From assembly GCA_964462535.1 (NCBI GenBank), contig CAYWXV010000093.1, forward strand, positions 1 through 7,844: a DNA stretch of 7,844 bases, given 5' to 3'. The stretch comes from CAYWXV01 sp964462535 (lineage in GTDB: Bacteria > Bacteroidota > Ignavibacteria > OLB7). This document shows, piece after piece, positions 1-6,581 of the stretch; the first letter of the stretch is position 1, and each line of letters begins with the position of its first letter. Made by a program: the position numbers and the translations under genes. The notes under the pieces are model-generated. The model had not been told where the DNA came from and did not search any database. It worked only from the letters and a program-made list of their open reading frames with translations.

Positions 1-167
1 GATGAAAGATGAGATATGAAATATGAAGGATTCCGTGCCGAGGGACGTTCCAAGTCGCACAACGGACATCTGACAACTGACAGCAATCCACACTCCCCGC
101 TCGCGGGGAACGGATCTCACGATCCGGTCTCGAAATCCGAACACATAGCTCATACATAGATTCGACA
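1..167. other. Leader/intergenic region with short repeats and two small hairpins
   Basis: No coding sequence is supported here. The first 30 bases are purine/AT-rich with repeated GATATGAA/AATATGAA words. A short direct repetition, CATCTGACAACTGACAG, begins near 67. Two inverted repeats follow: CCCCG/CGGGG (95-99 and 104-108, loop CTCG) and CGGAT/ATCCG (111-115 and 122-126, 6-nt loop). Neither hairpin is followed by a T-run, so they are not good intrinsic terminators. They would lie in the 5' leader if transcription of the downstream receptor gene starts before them. I see no TTTG/TAnnTTTG promoter here. Confidence 0.5.
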
Positions 168-2663
168 ATGGTCCCTCACCCGATGCGATTCGCACCTGCT
201 CCCCTGCTGATTCTGATACTCGCCTGTACCACCCTGTCTGCACAACAGGGTCGCGGCCCACGTGGCGATCGTGGCAACGGCGATATGCCATTGGTCACAT
301 TGACGGGGACTGTGGTGGAGTCGGTGAAGGGTGAACCTCTCCCCCGCGCGACGGTCACTATTCGCCGCAAATCAGATTCGTCGCTTGTGACGGGAGCCAT
401 CTGCGGCGTCGACGGTCGGTTCACTATCGAGGGTCTCCGCCCCGGGCGCTATTTCGCCCGCGTCAGCTTTGTCGGATACCTGATCCGTTTCATCGATGAT
501 CTCGCCATGCGCCCCGGGGGGGGATCGACGATCGATCTTGGGAACATCATGCTGACGCAAGCTCCTTCAAGTGGAACCGTGAACGTCACAGCTCAGCGTG
601 AATTCATGACGGCGGAAATCGACCGGACTACGTATCGGGCCGACGACATCCTTGCCGCACAGGGGGGCGATGCAACTGACGTCTTGAAGAACATCCCCTC
701 GATTGAGGTAGACCAGGAGGGGAAGGTGAGTCTTCGCGGTAACGAGAACGTCGTGGTTCTCATCGATGGACGCCCCTCTATTCTCAGCGGTGATCAGCTG
801 ACACTCTATCTGCAGACGTTACCGGCTGGAGCCATCGACCGCGTAGAGGTGATTCCGAATCCGTCGGCGAAGTTCGATCCCGATGGCGTCAGCGGCATCA
901 TCAACATTGTTCGGAAGAAGGGCGATGGGAGCGAAGGTATTTCTGGTGGCGTCAATCTTGGTATCGGAACACAGGACAACTATAACGCCGGATTGAACCT
1001 CGCCTGGACATCAGGACCACTGACCCTCATCGGCACGTATGGGCTGGGCATAAACTCGAGGAACTTCTCGAGCAGCCGCTATCGAGAGAACTACCTTCCA
1101 TCGGGAACGACGTACCTGACCGATGTGGACGACGGACGACGACGAGGAACGGGGAATAACGCCGGTCTCAACCTGGAGTATCGGATCACAGAGTCATCGA
1201 CTGTTGGGGCATCTGCTTCGGTCGGTCTTCGCGATGGCAAGAATAATGGCACCAGCGTCTACACCGACCTTGACTCCCTCCGTGCTCCAGTAAGCCTCCG
1301 CATCCGCTCGAACTCCGGCGACGGCACAGACCACGACATCGACAGCCGCCTCTTCTACCATTGGACCGATGCTGGCAGCCGCGAGGACCTCTCGACCGAA
1401 GTCCGATACTCGACCAACAACGACGAAGACCTGACTGACTACCGCGACGAGATCGGCCTCCCCTCCGGCGCAATCATTGATACCGTCCCTGGACTTCAGA
1501 ACACACGTGACCAGGACGACCGGCAGACAGTCACGGGACAGATTGACTACACCCGCCCGTTCGAGGATGGGGGTCGATTGGAGACCGGCTACAAGGGAGA
1601 GGCGCTGCGGCTTGACGGATCCATCTACTCCGAGACGTTCGATTACGGCGCCGGTGAGTTCCGTCCCGACTCAGGGGTGAACAATTCGTACACCTACGAC
1701 CGGACGATTCACGCTCTCTATGCCAACTACGGTCGACAGTTCGGCGACTTCGGTGTACAGGTTGGTCTTCGTGCCGAGCAGGCGTTGACAACGTTCGATG
1801 CAAAGACCACGAGCGAGTCATTCGGCAACGATTACTTCAGTCTCTTCCCGAGCGGATTTGTCACATGGAAGCCACAGGATGATCTGCAATTCAAGGCGAG
1901 TTACAGTCGTCGTGTCAACCGTCCGCGGACGCGAGAGCTCAATCCGTTCCCGAGCTTCAACGACCCCCTGTTCAGACGTGTCGGCAATCCGAACTTGAAG
2001 CCGGAGTACATCGACGCCTACGAGGTATCGACCACCTGGTATCATCCTGTCGGGATTCTCACGCTGACGCCATACTTCCGCCGGACGACCGACGTCATCG
2101 AGCGGTACGAACGGCTCGATCCGGACGGGATCACGTACTTCACATCGGACAACTTCGCCAGCACGGAGTCGTTTGGCGGTGAGATGATAGGGACGGCAAA
2201 GGTCGGTCCGGTCCAGTTGACGGCGAATGGGAATCTCTACCGCTACCAGACGGACGGGAGCAATCTGGAGACCGATCAGAGTTCGAGTGATCTCACCTGG
2301 TCAACGCGCCTAAACGCCACGTGGAAGATCACAGACTGGATGGACGCGCAGGCGTCGTGGTTCTACAGAGCGCCACGAAACATCGCCGGGGGGACGATGG
2401 AGGCGATGAAGAATCTGGATGCTTCTGTGCGTGTGGCGTTGATGGATGATCAGATTCGCATCGGGCTTCGGGCGAGCGACATCCTTGGGCAGCATGGTTT
2501 CTCCGTTACGCGAACGACCGACCTGTACTATGATGAGTCAACACGGTCGTTTGACGCCCGTCGTGTCGTTCTCTCCGTCAACTATATCTTCGGCTCCGTC
2601 AAACAGAAGGAACGAAATCGGGACGAGCGGAATCGTGAGATGGAGGATGACGATTTCGAGTAG
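168..2663 (+). CDS. TonB-dependent-receptor-like outer-membrane beta-barrel protein (first of a tandem pair)
   Basis: This 831-aa protein is predicted to be an outer-membrane transporter or receptor of the TonB-dependent-receptor-like beta-barrel family; no substrate can be read from the sequence. An N-terminal export signal (hydrophobic LLILILACTTLSA) is followed by QQ. Residues about 45-132 look like a carboxypeptidase-regulatory-like beta-sandwich (G-x-V, GEPLPRATVTI, DGRFTIEGLRPGRYFARVSF). A plug domain spans about 145-252 (DVLKNIPSIEV, VSLRGNENVVVLIDGRPS, VEVIPNPSAKFDPDGVSGII). The rest is a barrel with the typical FKASYSRRVNRP and GNPNLKPEYIDAYE segments. The last strand (VVLSVNYIFG) is followed by an unusual charged tail of about 22 residues ending EMEDDDFE. 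ATG at 168 is the longest start. ATG at 183 gives a neater signal peptide (MRFAPAPL...); neither has a clear ribosome-binding site. A close paralogue lies 101 bp downstream. No SusD-type lipoprotein is adjacent, so a SusC glycan role is not supported. Confidence 0.93.
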   Translation: MVPHPMRFAPAPLLILILACTTLSAQQGRGPRGDRGNGDMPLVTLTGTVVESVKGEPLPRATVTIRRKSDSSLVTGAICGVDGRFTIEGLRPGRYFARVSFVGYLIRFIDDLAMRPGGGSTIDLGNIMLTQAPSSGTVNVTAQREFMTAEIDRTTYRADDILAAQGGDATDVLKNIPSIEVDQEGKVSLRGNENVVVLIDGRPSILSGDQLTLYLQTLPAGAIDRVEVIPNPSAKFDPDGVSGIINIVRKKGDGSEGISGGVNLGIGTQDNYNAGLNLAWTSGPLTLIGTYGLGINSRNFSSSRYRENYLPSGTTYLTDVDDGRRRGTGNNAGLNLEYRITESSTVGASASVGLRDGKNNGTSVYTDLDSLRAPVSLRIRSNSGDGTDHDIDSRLFYHWTDAGSREDLSTEVRYSTNNDEDLTDYRDEIGLPSGAIIDTVPGLQNTRDQDDRQTVTGQIDYTRPFEDGGRLETGYKGEALRLDGSIYSETFDYGAGEFRPDSGVNNSYTYDRTIHALYANYGRQFGDFGVQVGLRAEQALTTFDAKTTSESFGNDYFSLFPSGFVTWKPQDDLQFKASYSRRVNRPRTRELNPFPSFNDPLFRRVGNPNLKPEYIDAYEVSTTWYHPVGILTLTPYFRRTTDVIERYERLDPDGITYFTSDNFASTESFGGEMIGTAKVGPVQLTANGNLYRYQTDGSNLETDQSSSDLTWSTRLNATWKITDWMDAQASWFYRAPRNIAGGTMEAMKNLDASVRVALMDDQIRIGLRASDILGQHGFSVTRTTDLYYDESTRSFDARRVVLSVNYIFGSVKQKERNRDERNREMEDDDFE

Positions 2664-2764
2664 AGGGGCGGGCGTGCAACCTGGGTCCATGTTCTTCGGT
2701 ACTACGCCCTCTTCCATCGAGCCGGCTACTTCAAAACCGGCATTCTGACCAACACACGTCGATT
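2664..2764. other. Spacer between the two receptor paralogues
   Basis: This 101-bp gap separates the tandem receptor genes. It contains a weak inverted repeat GCCGG/CCGGC (2721-2725 and 2737-2741, 11-nt loop) without a T-tract. I see no convincing promoter or terminator, so either co-transcription or independent transcription is possible. Confidence 0.4.
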
Positions 2765-5239
2765 ATGCATTCCACGCTACGCCTTGTGCGCATCGGGGGG
2801 GCCCTTTTTGCCCTCTTTCTTCTGATTCTGACCTCCGCTCACGCTCAACCACGTTTTCAGATGCCGCAAGGGATCGTCAGTGGTCTGATTGTCGACGGAT
2901 CGACCGGAGAACCTCTCGCACGCGCCACGGTCACGCTTCGATACACACGCGATTCGACCCTTGCGACCGGGATTCTCACCGAGAAGGACGGGAGCTTCAC
3001 GATCAATGGCGTCCGTGCCGGATCGTACTTCGCACGCATCAGCTATGTCGGCTTCACGATCCGTTTCATTGATGTTACGGTCGGCGAAGGGGCATCGAAG
3101 GCCGATCTGGGGAGGATCGAGCTGACCCCCGCCGCGTCAAGTGGACAGGTAAGCGTCACCGCGCGCCGTGAGTTCATGACGGTCGAGGCCGATCGCACCA
3201 CGTACAAGGCTGCGGACATCCTGACTGCACAAGGGGGAACTGCCACCGACGTCCTACGCAACATTCCGACGATTGAAGTCGACATCGACGGCAAGGTCAG
3301 CCTGCGAGGGAACCAGAACGTTGTGGTTCTGATCAATGGACGTCCGTCGATGCTTTCGGGCGATCAGCTTGCCGGCTTCCTTCGATCCCTTCCCGCAAGT
3401 GCTATCGATCGCGTCGAGGTGATTCCAAATCCATCTGCGAAGTATGATCCGGACGGTGTGAGTGGCATTATCAATATCGTTCTGAAGACCGGCAAGGATG
3501 GAGATCGCGGTCTCTCCGGTGGTGTAAACATGAGTGTGGGGACGAACGATAATTATGGTATTGGCGGGAATATCGGTTGGGGTGAAGGCCCCTGGAGCAT
3601 TTTCGCCAATTATGGTTTGAATATCAACACGCGGGATATCGAGGGAAATCGCTCGCACAGAAATCTCTTTCTGACGCCTCAGAATATCGTCACGGAAATC
3701 GATGCGGGACGGAACAGGAACACGGGTCACGTCCTGAATGGCACTGTCGACTATCAGCTTGACGAACAGAACTCGCTCTCATTCACCGGCTTCTATACCG
3801 TGGGAGACAATACGTCCTCCAATCGCGGTGTGTACGTCGATAGCATCGTCGGTGGCGCGACACCCCGCCACTACGATCGACCGACCTCGACCACCGGGGA
3901 TAATTCGAATATGGATTATCGCCTCTCGTACAAGTGGACGAAGGAAACAGCCAAGCACGAACTGACCGTAGAGGCGCGGTATGGGATCGATAACAGTCTC
4001 AACGACGGGAGCTACATCGAGCGTGACCTGACGAGTACGGGCGAGGTCGCCGACTCGATGCCGTCACGCCAGGTCACGCAGAACGACGACAAGCGGAAGA
4101 ACGGGAGCGGACAGGTCGACTACACCGTTCCGATTGGCGAGGATGGGCGATTGGAGGCCGGATACAAGGGTGAGGTGATCAAACTGGATGGCACGGTCTA
4201 CTCCGAGTCATTCGACTACGGTCCCGGCGAATTCCGTCCTGACTCGGCTGTCAACAATGAATTTGGATATGATCGTGCCGTCCACGCAGCCTACTTCAAC
4301 TACAATCACCAGTTCGGAGATGTTGGTATTCAGGGTGGTCTCCGTGTCGAGCAGGCGTTGACCACATTCGATGCCAAGACGTCACATCAGGCATTCGACA
4401 ACGACTACTTCAGTCTCTTCCCGAGTGGATTCGTCACATGGAAACCATCCGACGAAATCCAGTTGAAAGCGAGTTACAGCCGGCGGGTGCAGCGACCGAG
4501 CGTCGGCACCCTCAATCCTTTCCCATCGTTCGACGATCCGCTGTTCCTCCGTCAGGGAAATCCAAATCTGAAGCCGGAATACACCGACGCCTATGAAGCA
4601 TCGGCGACATGGTTCCATCCGCTGGGGATTGTCACGGTGAATCCCTATTACCGACGCACGACGGACGCGATCAACCGCTACGAGCGGATCGATTCGAACG
4701 GTATTACAACGCTCACGTGGGAGAATTACAGTGACGGAAGCTCGTCCGGTGCCGACGTTGTTGCGACGATGCGAACGGGTGGGTTGAGTGCATTTGGAAG
4801 CGTGAGTCTCTATCGTTACGTCACCGACGGGACCAACCTGGAGGACGACTTCAAGATGGACGACATCAGCTGGTCGACTCGCTTCAACGCCTCGATGGAA
4901 TTGCCTGAGGGATTTGACGTGCAGGCCACCTGGTTCTATCGTGCCCCTATCCAGATTCCAGGAGGGCAGATCGACGCCTTCACCATGACCGACCTGGCGG
5001 TGCAGAAGAAGCTCCTCAACAACCAGCTTCGACTGGGGATTCGAGGAAGCGACCTGTTCAACACCATGAAGTTCAGCATCGTGCGGGAGACCGACCGCTT
5101 CACGCAGGACATCACACGTCGGTGGGGATCGCGGCAGATCACGTTCACGGCCAGCTACACCTTCGGCGCCCAGGACAAGCGCCGCCGTGACCGCGCACCA
5201 CAGTCCGGACGGGACTTCAACCCGATGGACATGGAGTAG
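2765..5239 (+). CDS. TonB-dependent-receptor-like outer-membrane beta-barrel protein (second of a tandem pair)
   Basis: This 824-aa protein has the same architecture as the gene before it. A signal peptide (ALFALFLLILTSAHA, probable cleavage before QPRF) precedes a regulatory-like beta-sandwich at about 38-123 (GEPLARATVTL, DGSFTINGVRAGSYFARISYVGF). A plug follows at about 136-243 (DVLRNIPTIEV, VSLRGNQNVVVLINGRPS, VEVIPNPSAKYDPDGVSGII), then a barrel to the C-terminus. Over about 108 plug residues I count roughly 80% identity with the first copy. Some barrel stretches are nearly identical (DYFSLFPSGFVTWKP in both), while the early barrel and the exposed-loop-like segments differ. It ends with strand RQITFTASYTFG and a charged tail finishing NPMDME. 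ATG at 2765 is well placed for the signal peptide, though no Shine-Dalgarno sequence precedes it. The pair most likely arose by tandem duplication and now may recognise different ligands; the ligand itself is unknown. Confidence 0.93.
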   Translation: MHSTLRLVRIGGALFALFLLILTSAHAQPRFQMPQGIVSGLIVDGSTGEPLARATVTLRYTRDSTLATGILTEKDGSFTINGVRAGSYFARISYVGFTIRFIDVTVGEGASKADLGRIELTPAASSGQVSVTARREFMTVEADRTTYKAADILTAQGGTATDVLRNIPTIEVDIDGKVSLRGNQNVVVLINGRPSMLSGDQLAGFLRSLPASAIDRVEVIPNPSAKYDPDGVSGIINIVLKTGKDGDRGLSGGVNMSVGTNDNYGIGGNIGWGEGPWSIFANYGLNINTRDIEGNRSHRNLFLTPQNIVTEIDAGRNRNTGHVLNGTVDYQLDEQNSLSFTGFYTVGDNTSSNRGVYVDSIVGGATPRHYDRPTSTTGDNSNMDYRLSYKWTKETAKHELTVEARYGIDNSLNDGSYIERDLTSTGEVADSMPSRQVTQNDDKRKNGSGQVDYTVPIGEDGRLEAGYKGEVIKLDGTVYSESFDYGPGEFRPDSAVNNEFGYDRAVHAAYFNYNHQFGDVGIQGGLRVEQALTTFDAKTSHQAFDNDYFSLFPSGFVTWKPSDEIQLKASYSRRVQRPSVGTLNPFPSFDDPLFLRQGNPNLKPEYTDAYEASATWFHPLGIVTVNPYYRRTTDAINRYERIDSNGITTLTWENYSDGSSSGADVVATMRTGGLSAFGSVSLYRYVTDGTNLEDDFKMDDISWSTRFNASMELPEGFDVQATWFYRAPIQIPGGQIDAFTMTDLAVQKKLLNNQLRLGIRGSDLFNTMKFSIVRETDRFTQDITRRWGSRQITFTASYTFGAQDKRRRDRAPQSGRDFNPMDME

Positions 5240-5294
5240 GGGTGGTTATTCGTTGTCTGGCTGGTCCAGCGTTGCCGGAACGGTAAGGTGATAC

Positions 5295-5580
5295 GTGATT
5301 CTTGAGGTAGCGAATGCGCCGACTTGTACATATGAACAAGTCGGCGTATCACACTGTCCCAGGCGCTGGCGGCTGTCCAGGTTTACAAGCGAATCCCCCT
5401 ACGGCTCGTCGACGTCTCGCTTGAACTCACGTTGGAGATCGCGTCGTCCCTCGGTTTCTATGCCTACGATGCATATATGATCGGATGTGCCAGGACCCAC
5501 CGCGTGCCGCTCCTCTCGCTCGACAGCGGTTTGGTCCACGCGGCAGGGAAGCCGAAATACCTGTCCTCGAGGTCGAATAA
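5295..5580 (+). pseudogene. VapC-like PIN-domain toxin remnant, 5'-truncated and frameshifted
   Basis: Three frames must be joined to recover a PIN-domain ribonuclease C-terminal half. Frame 1 (5295-5318) reads VILEVANA, the conserved E-V-x-N-A helix. Frame 2 (about 5348-5545) reads ITLSQALAAVQVYKRIPLR, then LEIASSLGFYAYDAYMIGCA and VPLLSLDSGLVHAA. Frame 3 (5548-5580) reads EAEIPVLEVE and stops at TAA 5578-5580. PIN toxins are RNases with a cluster of acidic residues. The E of EVANA and the D of YDAY and LD remain, but the N-terminal catalytic-Asp region (usually V-D-x-S) is absent: no frame of 5240-5294 encodes it. The missing base near 5546 (GCAGGGAA instead of, for example, GCACGGGAA) explains the second shift. 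The first shift coincides with a long palindrome at 5317-5346. The toxin should be inactive. Sequencing error could explain one shift but not the missing N-terminus. The TAA stop overlaps the ATG of the antitoxin frame that follows. Confidence 0.75.
5317..5346. repeat. 30-bp near-perfect palindrome inside the PIN-toxin pseudogene
   Basis: Arms CGCCGACTTGT (5317-5327) and ACAAGTCGGCG (5336-5346) are perfect 11-bp reverse complements. The 8-nt centre ACATATGA is itself nearly self-complementary (a single A/A mismatch). The element sits exactly in the stretch where the PIN reading frame is lost. It could be a hairpin that promoted the mutation, a small insertion scar or an operator-like site. 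No T-run follows, so it is not a typical terminator. Confidence 0.7.
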
Positions 5581-5804
5581 TGAAAATGTACACGTACTCG
5601 CACGCCGGACAGCACCTGGCCTAGCTTCTGGATCAGGCGCGAGTAGAGGGGGCAGTCAGGCCCAGGAGAAGAGATGGAACCGTCTTCGTTCTTCGAGTGG
5701 AGGAACCTCCCGCATCACCGCTTGACGTCGAGAGTGTCGATCTCGGATTGACCAGAGACGAAATCGTTGAGTTCGTACACGAAGGGCGGCGCGGCACGTC
5801 GTAG
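5580..5804 (+). pseudogene. VapB/Phd-like antitoxin, interrupted by an in-frame TAG at codon 15
   Basis: Reading from ATG 5580 gives MKMYTYSHAGQHLA, then TAG (5622-5624). The same frame continues LLDQARVEGAVRPRRRDGTV, FVLRVEEPPASPLDVESVDL and GLTRDEIVEFVHEGRRGTS to TAG 5802-5804. The frame is about 74 codons long. The pattern (M-K-x-Y-T-Y-S-x-A at the N-terminus, RRRDG-x-VFV, then SPLDV...VDLGLT-x-DEIVEF and a basic end) is that of small type II antitoxins paired with PIN toxins. The N-terminal part would bind DNA and the C-terminal part would neutralise the toxin. Everything except codon 15 (expected K, E or Q at the x of LAxLLD) is intact, so a single point mutation could explain the stop. 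The start overlaps the toxin stop by one base (TAATG), implying translational coupling in toxin-first order. Because the toxin is also broken, the module is most likely decayed. A downstream restart is possible but would lack the N-terminal DNA-binding part. Confidence 0.72.
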
Positions 5805-5815
5805 TAACCCTCTTC

Positions 5816-6109
5816 ATGCCATACCTGCTCTATATCGACGACAACTACCATTACATGGACGAGGAGCATCGTCGTTCGGCAGGGGAGTTCGCGACACTTG
5901 AGGAGGCCACGGCACGGGCGAAAAAGATTGTCGATGAATATCTACACTCCGCCTTTCGTCCCGGCGTCACCGCCGACGAACTGTTGAAGAGCTATCTGAT
6001 GTTCGGCGAAGACCCCTTCATCATTGCGCCCGAGCCAGGCGTTGTCCCGTTTTCTGCGCGCGATTATGCGCGGCAGAGGTGTCAGGAAATCGTGGGTGGG
6101 GTTCGTTGA
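5816..6109 (+). CDS. Conserved-looking small protein of unknown function (97 aa)
   Basis: This is a soluble, acidic 97-residue protein with no signal peptide or membrane segment. It opens MPYLLYIDDNYHYMDEEHRR, continues with a helix-prone stretch (FATLEEATARAKKIVDEYLHS), then GVTADELLKSYLMFGEDPFI and ends PFSARDYARQRCQEIVGGVR. The pattern DDNYHYMDE...FGEDPFI...FSA-x-DYA-x-x-RC recalls a family of hypothetical proteins I have seen in many bacteria, but I know of no assigned function and do not propose one. ATG 5816 starts 11 bases after the antitoxin-frame stop. There is no clear ribosome-binding site, as is common in this lineage. Sequence character (full-length, no stops, alternating hydrophobic pattern) supports a real gene. 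It is probably not part of the broken toxin-antitoxin module, though their proximity leaves co-transcription possible. Confidence 0.75.
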   Translation: MPYLLYIDDNYHYMDEEHRRSAGEFATLEEATARAKKIVDEYLHSAFRPGVTADELLKSYLMFGEDPFIIAPEPGVVPFSARDYARQRCQEIVGGVR

Positions 6110-6227
6110 GAATTGACTCTGGACCGGTATTGGCTAGCGGTGAGTAGCGTGGGCGTCTGGAGACGAACTTGCCGGATCGCACTACTGGGGGCCGAGGCGC
6201 GACCGTACTTGGTGTGGCAGCCTGTGC

Positions 6228-6265
6228 CCTCACCCCCCGCCCTCTCCCAAAGGGAGAGGGGGCCG
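6228..6265. repeat. C-rich REP-like stem-loop, copy 1
   Basis: A CCCTCACCCCCCGC lead is followed by a perfect 9-bp inverted repeat, CCCTCTCCC (6240-6248) and GGGAGAGGG (6252-6260), with an AAA loop. A related unit lies about 120 bp downstream. The format (CTCACCCCCC-GCCC-palindrome) is like the dispersed extragenic palindromes found in high copy in many bacterial genomes. Copy number in this genome cannot be seen here. Confidence 0.7.
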
Positions 6266-6345
6266 GATTCGAAGACTGGTCCCGCATTTCATCCCACCCC
6301 CCTCCAACCCCGAACCCATTCCCGCGCGAAGCATCTATCGTCTGG

Positions 6346-6390
6346 CTCTCACCCCCCAGCCCCCTCTCTCGATGCTGAGAGAGGGGGAGC
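6346..6390. repeat. C-rich REP-like stem-loop, copy 2
   Basis: This copy begins CTCACCCCCCAGCC, matching the lead of the copy near 6228. It carries a perfect 10-bp inverted repeat, CCCCTCTCTC (6361-6370) and GAGAGAGGGG (6377-6386), with loop GATGCT. The stem sequence differs from the first copy while pairing is preserved, which is typical of a structurally conserved repeat family. Confidence 0.7.
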
Positions 6391-6439
6391 AAGAAATAAC
6401 GCCGGGTCTTCTAACGCGAAGCATCCAACGCGAAGCATC

Positions 6440-6539
6440 NNNNNNNNNNNNNNNNNNNNNNNNNNNNNNNNNNNNNNNNNNNNNNNNNNNNNNNNNNNNN
6501 NNNNNNNNNNNNNNNNNNNNNNNNNNNNNNNNNNNNNNN
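6440..6539. other. Assembly gap (100 N)
   Basis: Exactly 100 N, a conventional scaffold-gap placeholder, so the true length is unknown. Both edges end or begin within copies of the same CGCGAAGCATC repeat, which suggests a longer tandem array is missing. Confidence 0.97.
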
Positions 6540-6581
6540 CGCGAAGCATCTAACGTCCGCGCAAGCGGACATCTAACCCCG

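Larger units (their letters stand above)
6325..6570. repeat. CGCGAAGCATC short repeats (14-bp tandem) and related hairpin unit
   Basis: CGCGAAGCATC occurs at 6325-6335, 6415-6425, 6429-6439 and 6540-6550. The second and third copies are spaced at 14 bp (unit CGCGAAGCATC plus CAA or TAA). The last is followed by a variant, GTCCGC-GCAA-GCGGAC (6555-6570), leading into the same ATCTAAC word. Each unit can therefore be read as a small hairpin plus ATCTAAC. The heptamer GCGAAGC is known to form an exceptionally stable single-stranded DNA mini-hairpin. The array flanks the N block on both sides and probably caused the assembly break. Confidence 0.75.
6110..6581. other. Repeat-rich intergenic region with an assembly gap
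   Basis: No gene is supported in these 472 positions (372 known bases). The reading frames that cross it are low-complexity translations of repeats or run through the N block. Contents in order: anonymous sequence to about 6227; a C-rich stem-loop near 6230-6265; a single CGCGAAGCATC at 6325-6335; a second C-rich stem-loop near 6348-6390; two tandem CGCGAAGCATC units (6415-6439); 100 N; another unit at 6540-6550; and a GCAA-capped hairpin at 6555-6570 just before the methyltransferase start. Confidence 0.7.

Noticed and set aside
95..126. Possible intrinsic terminator or riboswitch in the leader of the first receptor
   Set aside because: The two hairpins are only 5 bp each with no following T-run, and no known riboswitch core is visible.
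2721..2741. Terminator between the receptor genes
   Set aside because: The 5-bp GCCGG/CCGGC stem has an 11-nt loop and no T-tract; too weak to call.
3254..3730. 158-aa antisense open frame within the second receptor gene
   Set aside because: It is a shadow of a strongly supported gene on the other strand; its translation shows no domain pattern.
5432..5725. 97-aa frame from ATG 5432
   Set aside because: Its first third is genuine PIN-domain sequence, but the start is internal and the part after about 5548 is out-of-frame translation of the toxin end and the antitoxin gene. It is better described as two pseudogenes.
6228..6570. CRISPR array
   Set aside because: Repeat units are too short (11-14 bp), have no regular spacers of about 30 bp and no cas genes are present.
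6372..6581. N-terminal extension of the methyltransferase through the N gap
   Set aside because: The translation consists of repeats and unknown bases. Family-like sequence starts at ATG 6582 and the resulting length is normal.
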